Shown: positions 7,987 to 16,420, numbered from the stretch's first letter. The stretch is 41,023 nucleotides of DNA from Pseudomonas endophytica (GCF_001411475.1 NZ_LLWH01000164.1:1-41023), one strand, 5' to 3'. Notes: a model not told the origin generated them from the letters alone. A program made the numbers and translations.

Positions 7987-9330
7987 CTAAAACCTGCCGG
8001 TTAACGGGTATTCGATGGCTACGCGGACCTGATCGGTATCCAGCTCTGCCTGGGCAGTATTACCGCGATGCACGTTGTAGCGCAGCGACAGCGTCGTGCC
8101 CTTGGCTGTACCGCTTTGCACCACATACCGCGCTTCCAGATCTCGTTCCCAGTGTTTACCGTCTTTGCCATAACCTAGATAGGCATAACCGCCTTTAGGG
8201 TCGACATGGGTGCCGTTTATATCGCTACCGCGCACGTAAGCAGCGCTGAGCATCAGCCCCGGCAAGCGCCACACCGACATGTCCAAGTCGTACCGCAGTT
8301 GCCATGACTGTTCATTGGGTGCGTTGAAATCAGACAGTTGCACGGCGTTGGTGATGAAAATAGCACCCCGAGTTACGTAATCGAACGGCGTATCGCCGTG
8401 TACCTTTTGATAACCCAGGCTAAAACTTTGTGGGCCTTGAGTGTAGGTACTCATCAGGCTCCAAGTAGTGTTGTCGATGGTGCCCGACAAGGCTTTGCCT
8501 TCATCAGTGGTGCGGTACAGGTTGAAGTTGAACGCCAGCGAGCTATTTTCATCAATCGGTTGATTGAACAGAGCACCTAGGTACTGTTGGTTCCACGTGT
8601 CTTCATAGCGAGAGGTATACAGACTGGTGCTCAGCTGTTTGCTTGGGGTATAGACCACTCCGGCAAGATCGAAAGCATCACCCTTGAGGCCATTGGAGTA
8701 ATTGACCACAAACTCCTGATTATGGCTGCTTGCATTGCGGTCAGTGCTGCCGGTGAAGTGGCCACCGACCATTTTCAAACTGTCGAACTCATTGCTGGTG
8801 ACGAACACCCCGGTGGCAGTTTCTGGCAATAAGCGGCTATCGGACGAACTAAAGACCGGCGTTTTGACCCGTTGCTCACCGTAAGAAAGTACGGTGTTGG
8901 ACATCCGCAGTTTGATCGCCGCACCGCCCCGGCCGTAATTGTCTTTAGGGTAGCCTTCATTATCCAAGCCTAACAAACGGGCCTTGCCTGCACGACCGCC
9001 GCCGCTGTCCAACTTGACCCCTAAGTAGGCGTGCGCATCTATCCCGACGCCGATGAGACCTTGGGTAAAACCAGACTGCAACGTGCCCATCAAACCGTAG
9101 GCCCATTCCTCGGCATAATCGTTGCGCTCGGACCTTGCCTTGTAGGCATTACGCGCGCCGCTATTTTTGCCCCCGTGCTGGTAGTCACGACGGTCGTAAA
9201 CAGAGCGGTTGAGTAAGCCCCAGGTGCTGTCTTCGATAAAGCCATTGGCCTGAGATTGTGCAGAGTCGGCCATGGCAAACGGGCTGCTAAGCGCTAGTAA
9301 AATGGCTGATCGACTCGCAAGGGCAGTCAT
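7987..9330 (-). CDS. OprD-family outer-membrane porin
   Basis: 447 residues. A signal peptide (about 1-21, ending FAMA) precedes the OprD-type N-terminus QANGFIEDSTWGLLNRSVYDRRD. The barrel shows alternating aromatic strands, for example YAEEWAYGLMGTLQSGFTQG and NEQSWQLRYDLDM, and ends in phenylalanine (YPLTGRF), as outer-membrane proteins do. OprD porins pass small basic or acidic solutes. Its ATG overlaps the pseudoazurin stop by 4 bases (ATGA), so the two are translationally coupled, and it is the last gene of the cobalamin-riboswitch operon. The solute is unknown; the setting suggests something linked to B12, cobalt or copper rather than a carbon source. Confidence 0.88.
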   Translation of the reverse strand: MTALASRSAILLALSSPFAMADSAQSQANGFIEDSTWGLLNRSVYDRRDYQHGGKNSGARNAYKARSERNDYAEEWAYGLMGTLQSGFTQGLIGVGIDAHAYLGVKLDSGGGRAGKARLLGLDNEGYPKDNYGRGGAAIKLRMSNTVLSYGEQRVKTPVFSSSDSRLLPETATGVFVTSNEFDSLKMVGGHFTGSTDRNASSHNQEFVVNYSNGLKGDAFDLAGVVYTPSKQLSTSLYTSRYEDTWNQQYLGALFNQPIDENSSLAFNFNLYRTTDEGKALSGTIDNTTWSLMSTYTQGPQSFSLGYQKVHGDTPFDYVTRGAIFITNAVQLSDFNAPNEQSWQLRYDLDMSVWRLPGLMLSAAYVRGSDINGTHVDPKGGYAYLGYGKDGKHWERDLEARYVVQSGTAKGTTLSLRYNVHRGNTAQAELDTDQVRVAIEYPLTGRF

Positions 9331-9764
9331 TGCGCCGCCTGCTTGGTGAGCGCAGCATTCATCCGGTCCAACGCCCGCTTAGGCAGTGTGGAGGGCAGCT
9401 CTGGCGTTTGGGCTGGGGGTTCGCCGACTTGAATCAGCATCACCATGCCCATGGCCAGATGGGGAATGCATTGAATGCCGTACAACCCTGGAACAGTGAA
9501 TGTCTGCTCGGTGACCTCGTTAATCTTGCCTTTAAAAGCCTCTGCACCCTCAGGCAGTAAGGCGGGCAGGGTGGCCGCGTTATGACTGCTTTGAGTCGGG
9601 ACAAACCTAACGGTATCACCAGGGGCAATCTGCAAATAATCCGGTTCGTAAACCATGCCGGCGGTTGCGCTGCGCGTCAGCATTTTTACTTCATGGGTTT
9701 GAGCCAGCACCGAGGAGCTGAGCAGAGCACAGGCCAACAAAACACTGAGAGATGAAATACGCAT
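9327..9764 (-). CDS. Pseudoazurin (type I blue copper protein)
   Basis: 145 residues with a 21-residue signal peptide. The mature start (QTHEVKMLTRS) matches pseudoazurins, and the four type I copper ligands are all present: H61, C99, H102 and M107. These equal H40, C78, H81 and M86 of mature pseudoazurin once the 21-residue leader is subtracted. A C-terminal helical tail of about 30 residues (ELPSTLPKRALDRMNAALTK) completes it. Pseudoazurins are periplasmic electron carriers, classically to copper nitrite reductase, but no denitrification gene is visible here. It starts 21 bp after the ATPase stop and overlaps the porin start, so it appears to be an integral member of the B12-controlled transporter operon. 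Confidence 0.92.
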   Translation of the reverse strand: MRISSLSVLLACALLSSSVLAQTHEVKMLTRSATAGMVYEPDYLQIAPGDTVRFVPTQSSHNAATLPALLPEGAEAFKGKINEVTEQTFTVPGLYGIQCIPHLAMGMVMLIQVGEPPAQTPELPSTLPKRALDRMNAALTKQAAQ

Positions 9765-9785
9765 GTGTGGGTATCCATAAAGGCT

Positions 9786-10562
9786 TTAAGAGCAACGAAA
9801 TCGCAGGATTTGCGCTCCGTCAAAAGGGTCAATTAAATAATGCGCCTGCACCCCAAAGGTGGTGCGTAAGCGCTGCGGCGTCAAAACTTCATGCGGCTTG
9901 CCCAGCGCTACCAAGCGCCCGCGCTCAAGGACTGCGAGTCGATCACAACTCAAGGCTTGATTCAGGTCATGCAGGGCGATCAAGGTCGTGATCGGAAGCG
10001 CTTGTACGGTTTTCAAAATGCCCAACTGGTGCTGAATATCGAGGTGATTAGTAGGCTCATCCAGTAGTAGGACTTGCGGGCGCTGAGCCAACGCTCGGGC
10101 AATGTGTACGCGTTGACGTTCACCGCCTGAAAGGCTGCGCCAAGTGCGCTGGCGCAGGTGTGTGGCATCTACGTCGTTGAGTGCTTGCGCAACGATCCTA
10201 TCGTCAGCGCTCGACCACGGGGCCAAGGCCGATAGCCAAGGCGTACGGCCCAGCGCTACGGCTTCAAGCACGCGGATGGCATCGTAGGTGTCGGCCTGCT
10301 GTTCAACCACCGCCAATTGTTGCGCGATTTTGCGTTGAGCCAGATTTTTGAGCGCTTGCCCTTCGAGCAAAACCTCCCCATGACTGGGCACACGCACATT
10401 GGCCAACAACTTGAGCAACGTCGACTTGCCTGAACCATTAGGTCCGACAATCCCTAGGGTTTCGCCGCGCTGAACCGCCAAGTTAATACCGTGCAGTAAC
10501 TGCGCGTCGCGAACCCCATAGCTCAAGTCCGAGCAAGACAATACTGGGAGTGTGGCGTTCAT
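9786..10562 (-). CDS. ABC transporter ATPase (FecE/BtuD type)
   Basis: 258 residues. Walker A GPNGSGKST (40-48), Q-loop region VVEQQ, signature LSGGE (144-148) and Walker B LLLDEP ending at D168-E169 are intact, with an H-loop at ALHDLN. It belongs to the ATPases of siderophore/haem/cobalamin importers. Start chosen at MNATLPVLSC, whose ATG overlaps the permease stop (ATGA); the reading frame is open far upstream but that part is antisense-like shadow of the permease. It energises import by the neighbouring permease. The cobalamin riboswitch upstream points to a corrinoid or cobalt-related substrate. Confidence 0.92.
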   Translation of the reverse strand: MNATLPVLSCSDLSYGVRDAQLLHGINLAVQRGETLGIVGPNGSGKSTLLKLLANVRVPSHGEVLLEGQALKNLAQRKIAQQLAVVEQQADTYDAIRVLEAVALGRTPWLSALAPWSSADDRIVAQALNDVDATHLRQRTWRSLSGGERQRVHIARALAQRPQVLLLDEPTNHLDIQHQLGILKTVQALPITTLIALHDLNQALSCDRLAVLERGRLVALGKPHEVLTPQRLRTTFGVQAHYLIDPFDGAQILRFRCS

Positions 10563-11575
10563 CGGGCATTCCTGCGGCTGATCAGAATCACAGCGAACAC
10601 CGGCGCGCCGACCAAAGCGGTGACTACGCCGACAGGGATGACTTGGCCTTTGATCAACGTGCGAGACAAGATGTCTGCGCCGATAAGAAACAACGCACCA
10701 CCCAACGCACTGGCAGGTAGGAGTCGGGCATGGCCGGTGCCTAATAACAGACGTACAGCATGCGGAATCACTAAGCCGACAAAGCCGATAGAGCCGACAA
10801 TCGACACCATCACCGCGGTCACCAGTGCTGCGCAACTTATTAACAAGAACTGTACGCGGCGCACAGCAATGCCTAAGGAGGCTGCCGAGTCGGCGCCGAA
10901 GGTAAACGCATCCAGTGCGCGCCGGTGCCACAGGCACACGCCTAAACCCAGCAGCGCAATCGGTACGGCTAACCCTACCGAGGGCCAGCGCACGCCGCTC
11001 AAGTTACCCAGCAACCAGAACATGATGCCGCGTGCCTGTTCGGAGCTGGCGGACTTGGTAATCAGAAACGCAGTAATAGCGTTGAACATCTGCGACCCGG
11101 CAATCCCAGCCAGAATAATGTGCCCTGCGCCGCTGTCTGACCCGCTAACACGTGCCAGCAGAATGACCAATGCAAAGGCGGCAACCGCCCCGACGAAGGC
11201 GCCGGCCGAGAGCGAAATCGCTCCCGCCCCCAACCCCAGCAAAGCGATCAAAACCGCACCGGTCGAGGCGCCAGCAGAGATCCCCAGCAGGTAGGGATCT
11301 GCCAGCGGATTGCGCAATAAGGACTGCAAAATCACCCCGCATGTGGCCAGCCCAGCACCACAAGCCGCTGCCACCAGTGCACGGGTCAGTCGGTAGTTCC
11401 AGACAATGCCTTCGTCAATCGGGTCAAGCACGTAGGCGGCGCCCCACAGCTTGTTAGCCAGCACTTGGACTACGACACTCGGCTCAATTGGCGTTTCACC
11501 AATGGTTACCCCGGCCAGCACCGCCAACAGCAACGTCACAATGGCCAGCAGAAGGGGTATTAGCCGTGTTCTCAT
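10559..11575 (-). CDS. ABC transporter permease (FecCD/BtuC type)
   Basis: 338 residues with about ten transmembrane helices. FecCD family hallmarks are present: RLTRALVAAACGAGLATCGVI, LLRNPLADPYLLGISAGAS near residues 85-105 and SIGFVGLVIPHAVRLLLG near 258-275, the last being the ATPase-coupling loop region. Start ATG overlaps the binding-protein stop by 4 bases and its stop overlaps the ATPase start by 4, a classic coupled import operon. Family members import vitamin B12, haem and Fe-siderophores; the riboswitch favours a B12-related substrate. Confidence 0.92.
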   Translation of the reverse strand: MRTRLIPLLLAIVTLLLAVLAGVTIGETPIEPSVVVQVLANKLWGAAYVLDPIDEGIVWNYRLTRALVAAACGAGLATCGVILQSLLRNPLADPYLLGISAGASTGAVLIALLGLGAGAISLSAGAFVGAVAAFALVILLARVSGSDSGAGHIILAGIAGSQMFNAITAFLITKSASSEQARGIMFWLLGNLSGVRWPSVGLAVPIALLGLGVCLWHRRALDAFTFGADSAASLGIAVRRVQFLLISCAALVTAVMVSIVGSIGFVGLVIPHAVRLLLGTGHARLLPASALGGALFLIGADILSRTLIKGQVIPVGVVTALVGAPVFAVILISRRNAR

Positions 11576-12585
11576 TTCGACGGTTCATAGCGATTGATGG
11601 CCTTGGCCAGCGTTTCAAAACCATCGAACAGCGTCAGGCTGGCCTGCATTTGCGTGGCATCGAGGACAATAATGCGGTTATTTTTGACCGCGTCCATATT
11701 GCGGGTCACAGGGTCGGTGCGAAGAAACTCGAGTTTTTTATCAACGTCATCCGCTGGAAAGCGCCGCCGATCCATGCGCGCGATGACCAGAAAGGTCGGG
11801 TTGGCCTTGGCCAGGGTCTCCCAGCCTACTGTTGGCCACTCCTCGTCGGACTCGACCACGTTGCGCACGCCTAAGGTGTTGAGCATAAAATCCGGAATGC
11901 CTTTGCGGCCCGCCACGTACGGATCAATGTCCATGTCCGCACTGGAAAACCAGAACAAGGCACTGGTGTGGGTAAGGTCTGTGTCTTTGAGCGAGGCAAT
12001 AGAGGCGTGTAGCTTGGCCTTCAGTTGTGCATTGAGCTGTTGACCTCGGTCTTGCACATCAAAGATTTCAGCTAATTGGCTGATGCTCTTGTAGAGGCTA
12101 TCAATACGGAAGGGTTGCAGGCGTGTACCGTCCGCGCCCACCAGGTTGTCCTTACCCTCACAGTCAGAAGGCATCAGATAGGTCGGGATGTTCAACTCAT
12201 GAAACTGCTCGCGCGTCCCCACCACACCCTGCGGACCCACCATCCATTCAAGCTGCACAGCTACCAACTGCGGGCGCTTGCCAATCACCGCCTCAAAACT
12301 TGGGTCGTTGTCAGCCAGCCGTTCAACTTTGGCATTTTGGGCTTTATAGACCCCAGGCACCTCGTTGAACCACAGCGCAGTCCCCACCAGCTTGTCGCCC
12401 AAGCCCAAGGCATAAAACATTTCGGTACCGGCTTGGCCAATGGTGACTGCGCGCGTGGGGGCCTGCTGAAACGTCAGGGCACTGCCGCAGTTTTCGAGGG
12501 TCAGCGGGTAGTGAGTCGCAGCGGCCTGAACCTGAAAAGACAAACCTAGAATAGTCGCGATGGCTATAAAGCGGTGCAGCTGCAT
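11572..12585 (-). CDS. Periplasmic binding protein of the B12-regulated ABC importer
   Basis: 337 residues with a signal peptide (MQLHRFIAIATILGLSFQVQ, cut after QAA). The FecB/BtuF-type (class III) binding-protein fold is suggested by RAVTIGQAGTEMFYALGLGDKLVGTALW, and DPSFEAVIGKRPQLVAV. Two cysteines (ENCGS, PSDCEG) could form a disulphide. It is longer than E. coli BtuF (266 residues), so it is not a simple orthologue. Start chosen at the ATG 27 bp inside the longest frame because GGAG lies 8 nt before it and the signal peptide begins there. It is the first gene after the cobalamin riboswitch. Substrate is inferred to be a corrinoid, cobalt chelate or similar; iron-siderophore is the alternative. 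Confidence 0.88.
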   Translation of the reverse strand: MQLHRFIAIATILGLSFQVQAAATHYPLTLENCGSALTFQQAPTRAVTIGQAGTEMFYALGLGDKLVGTALWFNEVPGVYKAQNAKVERLADNDPSFEAVIGKRPQLVAVQLEWMVGPQGVVGTREQFHELNIPTYLMPSDCEGKDNLVGADGTRLQPFRIDSLYKSISQLAEIFDVQDRGQQLNAQLKAKLHASIASLKDTDLTHTSALFWFSSADMDIDPYVAGRKGIPDFMLNTLGVRNVVESDEEWPTVGWETLAKANPTFLVIARMDRRRFPADDVDKKLEFLRTDPVTRNMDAVKNNRIIVLDATQMQASLTLFDGFETLAKAINRYEPSK

Positions 12586-12606
12586 GATGCAATCTCCATT
12601 TGAATC

Positions 12607-12628
12607 GTACACAGAGGCAAAGGTGTAC
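12607..12628 (-). promoter_or_regulatory. Small hairpin upstream of the binding-protein ribosome site
   Basis: GTACAC and GTGTAC arms (12607-12612 and 12623-12628) form a 6-bp stem with a 10-nt loop, ending about 10 nt before the GGAG Shine-Dalgarno at 12594-12597. A second hairpin TGTCC/GGACA (12706-12720) directly follows the aptamer. Either could belong to the riboswitch expression platform. Confidence 0.4.
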
Positions 12629-12724
12629 TGGCTGGAAACACATCAGCAGGCAGTCTCGTGGTGACAGCTCAAGGCGTGTGACCACAATGACGTGCGCAGC
12701 AAGGATGTCCTTCCCGGACACCCC

Positions 12725-12908
12725 GCCGGTTGGTTGTTTGTATCGCCGGCAGGTCTCCTGACTGGTGCGTCAGCGCTTAGTTCCAGCCTTCCCGGGAGGT
12801 TCCCAGTGGCAATCAGGAGCAAGCTCAGCACCTACAGTTGCGGGGGCAGTTCCGGTTGATGCTGTTGTGGCATCTCGGATTCCCTTTTAATCCCATGGTG
12901 GGGACCGG
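12725..12908 (-). promoter_or_regulatory. Cobalamin riboswitch (B12 element)
   Basis: Read on the minus strand, the conserved cobalamin-aptamer blocks appear in order: AAAAGGGAA (12880-12888), CCCGCAACTGTA (12833-12844), GCCACTG (12804-12810), GGGAAGGC (12786-12793) and the full B12 box AGTCAGGAGACCTGCC (12748-12763). CCGGT near the 5' end and ACCGG near the 3' end can close the outer stem. It ends about 140 nt before the start of the binding-protein gene. Riboswitches of this family turn off expression of B12 synthesis and corrinoid/cobalt uptake genes when adenosylcobalamin is present. No T run follows, so control is more likely at translation than by termination. The remaining leader holds only the small hairpins listed separately. 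Confidence 0.95.
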
Positions 12909-12956
12909 CGCAGCATGTTAGACCAACAGGCCGCCTAATTGCGAAAAATGTCCGTA

Positions 12957-14120
12957 TCAGAAGTATTTGAGCCACGAAATATCTCGACGACGCGCTTTGA
13001 GTGCTGCAAACCAACGCACCGGCAGGTAAAGCGCAGTTGCCAGCAAAATAGCTGTCAACCACACGGCACCGATACCCTCAAAGCCAAAGTATGTCCCTTG
13101 ATTGAGCCCAAACAGGCCTACGCACACCAAGTACAGCACCTTGAGCACGTACAAATGCAGCAAGTAAAAGAACATGGGCGCAGCTCCGAACACCGCAAAC
13201 GTGCGAATCCAACGTTGTTGCCCGGCGCGTTCAAAAGCCAGTAACAACAAGAGGCCCAGGCCTAAGGTCAGGGTCAAAAACAGCAATGAAGGCGGATATT
13301 TGGTGATGTTGAAAAAGCTCATCAGCGTTTGGGTGACAGTGCTGTAGCCACTCCACTGCGCCTCGCCGTAACCGTTGAGCAAACGTAAGGCTACAAAACC
13401 GATCAAGGCGCCGGTGCCAGCCAGTAACAGATTACGCTGCCGTGCGGCGGCCGAGGTCGAGCGAGCAAACCAAGGGCCGAGGCAGTAACCCAGAGCGATC
13501 ACCCCGATCCACGGCAACACAGGATAAGACGTGCGCAAGCGCAAGCTGTCAGAGAACTCGATCCAGCCGCGATCATGCAAAATCGCCCACGGCACATGCA
13601 TCCCAGAGCCGACCGCAAAGTGCACACTGTCGAGCAGGTTGTGCCCGGCAATAATGACAATTGCGAGCAGAAAAAGAGCAGGGCGCGGCAACCAAACCAA
13701 CCCAGCAAGCGCAATCATGCTGACGCCGATGGCCCAAATGACCTGCATGTAGATCACCGTGGGCGGGAACTGGAAGGTCCACGCGAAGTTCACCAGCGTG
13801 AACTCCAGCACGACCAAAAATAGCCCGCGCTTGAACAGAAAGGCTGAAACGTCGCGTGTGCCTTGATACTTCTCCCCGTACAGATACGCCGACAAACCTG
13901 TCAGCAAGACAAAAACCGGGGCGCATAAGTGGGCAAGGGTTCGACTAAAAAACAGCGAGGGTTCGGTGACATCAATGTTCATAGGGTCGGCCACTTGGCG
14001 ATGCAAAAAGAATGTTTCGCGCACGTGGTCGAGCAACATAAAGATGATCACCAAGCCTCTAAGGGCGTCGATAGACAGCAGGCGTTGACTTAAAGGAGGA
14101 GAGGGTAGTGCGTTTGGCAT
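12957..14120 (-). CDS. DUF1624 / HGSNAT-like membrane acyltransferase
   Basis: 387 residues with about ten transmembrane helices. The N-terminus RLLSIDALRGLVIIFMLLDHVRE carries the D-A-L-R-G-L and D-H elements of DUF1624/heparan-alpha-glucosaminide N-acetyltransferase-like proteins, with PVFVLLTGLSAYLYG after the second helix. Members are thought to move acyl groups across or at the membrane onto sugars or glycans; the substrate of the bacterial ones is largely unknown. It lies upstream of the cobalamin riboswitch on the same strand with 48 bp between its stop and the aptamer, so read-through into the riboswitch RNA is possible, though no functional link is evident. No clear ribosome binding site was found. 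Confidence 0.78.
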   Translation of the reverse strand: MPNALPSPPLSQRLLSIDALRGLVIIFMLLDHVRETFFLHRQVADPMNIDVTEPSLFFSRTLAHLCAPVFVLLTGLSAYLYGEKYQGTRDVSAFLFKRGLFLVVLEFTLVNFAWTFQFPPTVIYMQVIWAIGVSMIALAGLVWLPRPALFLLAIVIIAGHNLLDSVHFAVGSGMHVPWAILHDRGWIEFSDSLRLRTSYPVLPWIGVIALGYCLGPWFARSTSAAARQRNLLLAGTGALIGFVALRLLNGYGEAQWSGYSTVTQTLMSFFNITKYPPSLLFLTLTLGLGLLLLLAFERAGQQRWIRTFAVFGAAPMFFYLLHLYVLKVLYLVCVGLFGLNQGTYFGFEGIGAVWLTAILLATALYLPVRWFAALKARRRDISWLKYF

Positions 14121-14270
14121 TGGGGTTCACAGACAAGAGGGATTCATAAGGTGCGTTACCTTATAACATTGTGCGCGATCTTGTCATCCCCGAAACTTCC
14201 AGACGCTGGGCAACGAATGTTGCTTTTCGGAGTATTCCTACCTTTCACTGAACCGCGTCACCTTGGCCCA

Positions 14271-14299
14271 CGCAGTCGCCGCATTCGGCAGCGACTGCG
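14271..14299. terminator. 9-bp hairpin downstream of the MFS gene
   Basis: CGCAGTCGC (14271-14279) and GCGACTGCG (14291-14299) form a perfect 9-bp stem with an 11-nt loop, 10 bp after the MFS stop on the minus strand. There is no T run, so it is at best a Rho-independent-like or 3'-stabilising hairpin. Confidence 0.4.
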
Positions 14300-14309
14300 G
14301 TACATAACG

Positions 14310-15611
14310 TCAACGACGTATCTTGACCCACGCCATCAATATCGCCGACGACAACACACCTGCGAACATAAAGATGTAAGCCGCGCCCGGATTGCCCGTC
14401 AGGCCGATCAGATAGCCGACGATCCATGAACCGACGAAGGCACCCAAGGCTCCGCAAGCGTTAATAAGACCCATCGCGCCACCAAATACATTGCTCGGAA
14501 GAATCTCCGGGATTAGCGCGAAAAATGGTCCGTAGGGGGCGTAGAGCGCTGCGCCAGCAAGGGTCAGCAACACAAATGACAGCCAAAAATGCTCAGAGCC
14601 CAGTAAGTAAGAGCCTAGAAACGCCAACGCGCCCAGTGCTAGTAGCGGCCAGACAAAGTGTTTGCGCTGCTGTGTTTTGTCCGAGGCCCAGGACACTGCG
14701 AGCATCGCAGCCACAGCGGCCACATAGGGCACGGCGCTCAACCAGCCGACGGTGACAATATCAGCCACCGCTGCCTGTTTAATGATGCTCGGGAGCCACA
14801 TGATGAAGCCGTAGACGCCGATGCTCCATAACGCGTGAACACAGCACAGCTGAATCACCACCGGGCTGGTAAACGCTTGTCGGTAATTACGAACCTGCGC
14901 CAGGCCTTTTTGCTCTGCGGCGAGGGTTGCGGCGAGTTGGGCCTTCTCTTGTTGGGTTAGCCAATTGACCTGTTCGGGTTTGTCCCGGGCCATACGCCAC
15001 CAGACAAAAGCCCAGAGCACCGCCGGTGCCCCCTCGATCACGAACATTTCACGCCAGCCCCACGCTTGGATCAGGTAGCCCGACACTACCGACATCCACA
15101 GCACGGTGACCGGGTTACCCAGTACCAAAAAAGTATTGGCCCGTGAGCGTTCCTTGCGGGTGAACCAGTTGCTGATGAAAATCAGCATCGCGGGCATGAC
15201 GGCGGCTTCAACCACCCCCAAAGAAACCCGAATGAACATCAGCATCGGAATATTAGTGACCAGCCCCGTAGCCATGGCGCAAAAGCCCCACAAAATCAGG
15301 CTCCAGAACACCAGTTTGCGCACGCTGTATTTCTGCGCGTAAATCGCTCCTGGTACTTGAAAGAAAAAGTATCCAAGAAAAAACAGGGCGCCGATCAACG
15401 ACGACATGCCCTTAGTGATACCCAAATCTTGCTCAATACCGGCTGCACTGGCGAAGCCATAGTTGGCTCGGTCCAAGTACGCGAGGCTATAAGTAATGAA
15501 AATAATCGGTATCAGGTACAACCAGCGTTTCGGTGCAAAGCCTTTCGCCTTGACCTGCGAGTCACTGCTGGCATGGTCCAGCGGCAGTGCGTGTTCTTTG
15601 AGAGTGCTCAT
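14310..15611 (-). CDS. MFS transporter, sugar-acid/anion:cation symporter type
   Basis: 433 residues with twelve predicted helices. SLAYLDRANYGFASAAG after helix 1 is the signature of the anion:cation symporter (ACS) branch that includes GudP, GarP and phthalate/tartrate permeases. YSVRKLVFWSLILWG and NWFTRKERSRANT are the usual cytoplasmic loops. It is probably a proton-coupled importer of an organic or sugar acid in the inner membrane. It starts 35 bp after the SDR gene (AGGGG ribosome site), forming a two-gene operon with it, divergent from a LysR regulator. The SDR partner suggests gluconate, keto-gluconate or another polyol acid; this is inference. Confidence 0.87.
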   Translation of the reverse strand: MSTLKEHALPLDHASSDSQVKAKGFAPKRWLYLIPIIFITYSLAYLDRANYGFASAAGIEQDLGITKGMSSLIGALFFLGYFFFQVPGAIYAQKYSVRKLVFWSLILWGFCAMATGLVTNIPMLMFIRVSLGVVEAAVMPAMLIFISNWFTRKERSRANTFLVLGNPVTVLWMSVVSGYLIQAWGWREMFVIEGAPAVLWAFVWWRMARDKPEQVNWLTQQEKAQLAATLAAEQKGLAQVRNYRQAFTSPVVIQLCCVHALWSIGVYGFIMWLPSIIKQAAVADIVTVGWLSAVPYVAAVAAMLAVSWASDKTQQRKHFVWPLLALGALAFLGSYLLGSEHFWLSFVLLTLAGAALYAPYGPFFALIPEILPSNVFGGAMGLINACGALGAFVGSWIVGYLIGLTGNPGAAYIFMFAGVLSSAILMAWVKIRR

Positions 15612-15646
15612 GGGGAACCCCTGTTATTGTTTTTTTAGGTGCTGAC

Positions 15647-16420
15647 TTAAACGACGCTGGTCAGCCCTCCATCCACAAACAGCGTCTGACCATTGATGAA
15701 GTCTGAAGCCTTGGAGGCGAGGAATACGGCGGCACCGCAGAGCTCTTCGACACGCCCCCAGCGACCGGCAGGCGTGCGTTTGCACAACCATTCGGAAAAC
15801 GCTTGGTCGTCTACCAAGGCACGGTTCATCTCAGTGGCAAAGTAGCCCGGCGCCAAACCATTGGCCTGAATACCGTGTTGAGCCCATTCAGCACACATGC
15901 CTTTAGTGAGCATTTTGACGGCGCCCTTGGAGGCCGCGTACGGAGCAATGCTTGGGCGTGCCAGCTCGCTTTGGACCGAGCAGATATTGATAATTTTGCC
16001 GTTGCCGCGCGCAATCATGTGCCGGGCAACGACTTGAGAGACATAGAACACGCCGTCCAGATTGACTCGCATCAAATCGTGCCAATCGTTGGCGTCATAG
16101 TGTTCCAGCGCGGCACGGCGTTGAATGCCCGCGTTGTTCACCAGTATGTCGATAGCGCCCGTCCCGGCCTCAAACGTCGTAATTGCATCCACCACTTGCT
16201 CGCGGTCAGTGACATCAAACACGGCAAACTCAGCGTGAAGGCCCTCGTCGCGTAATTGGCTGGCAATAGCGCGAGCTTTCTCGATATTCCGATCGTTGAT
16301 CACCACAGTGGCGCCTGCTGCCCCCAAGCCGCGTGCCAGCTCAAGTCCAATTCCTTTGCCTGAACCGGTAATCAAGGCGCGACGCCCATCCAATCGAAAA
16401 CTGTTGATAGTGAATGACAT
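15647..16420 (-). CDS. SDR oxidoreductase, gluconate 5-dehydrogenase-like
   Basis: 257 residues. Classical SDR features: cofactor motif TGSGKGIG (18-25), NNAG (95-98), and catalytic S148, Y161 and K165 (YAASK). The N-terminus FRLDGRRALITGSGKGIGLELARGL and PAGRWGRVEELCGAAVFLAS resemble gluconate 5-dehydrogenase (IdnO/Gno), which interconverts 5-keto-gluconate and gluconate. ATG is preferred over a TTG two codons upstream because GGAG lies 6 nt before it. It is first in an operon with the MFS transporter and faces a LysR regulator. Confidence 0.85.
   Translation of the reverse strand: MSFTINSFRLDGRRALITGSGKGIGLELARGLGAAGATVVINDRNIEKARAIASQLRDEGLHAEFAVFDVTDREQVVDAITTFEAGTGAIDILVNNAGIQRRAALEHYDANDWHDLMRVNLDGVFYVSQVVARHMIARGNGKIINICSVQSELARPSIAPYAASKGAVKMLTKGMCAEWAQHGIQANGLAPGYFATEMNRALVDDQAFSEWLCKRTPAGRWGRVEELCGAAVFLASKASDFINGQTLFVDGGLTSVV

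Noticed and set aside
9327..9764. Pseudoazurin as evidence for denitrification
   Set aside because: No nitrite, nitric oxide or nitrous oxide reductase genes are in the window, and its coupling is to a B12-controlled transporter.
10620..11294. 224-residue plus-strand open frame
   Set aside because: Antisense to the FecCD permease; composition (Pro, Ala, Thr, Arg) is typical of a shadow frame and it has no ribosome site or motif.
12643..12831. 62-residue minus-strand open frame upstream of the binding-protein gene
   Set aside because: It runs through the cobalamin aptamer, including the B12 box, so the sequence is explained by the RNA, not by a protein.
14151..14429. 92-residue plus-strand open frame in the gap before the DUF1624 gene
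   Set aside because: Half of it overlaps the MFS gene antisense, it lacks a ribosome site and contains the 9-bp hairpin; the 189-bp gap seems to hold no gene.
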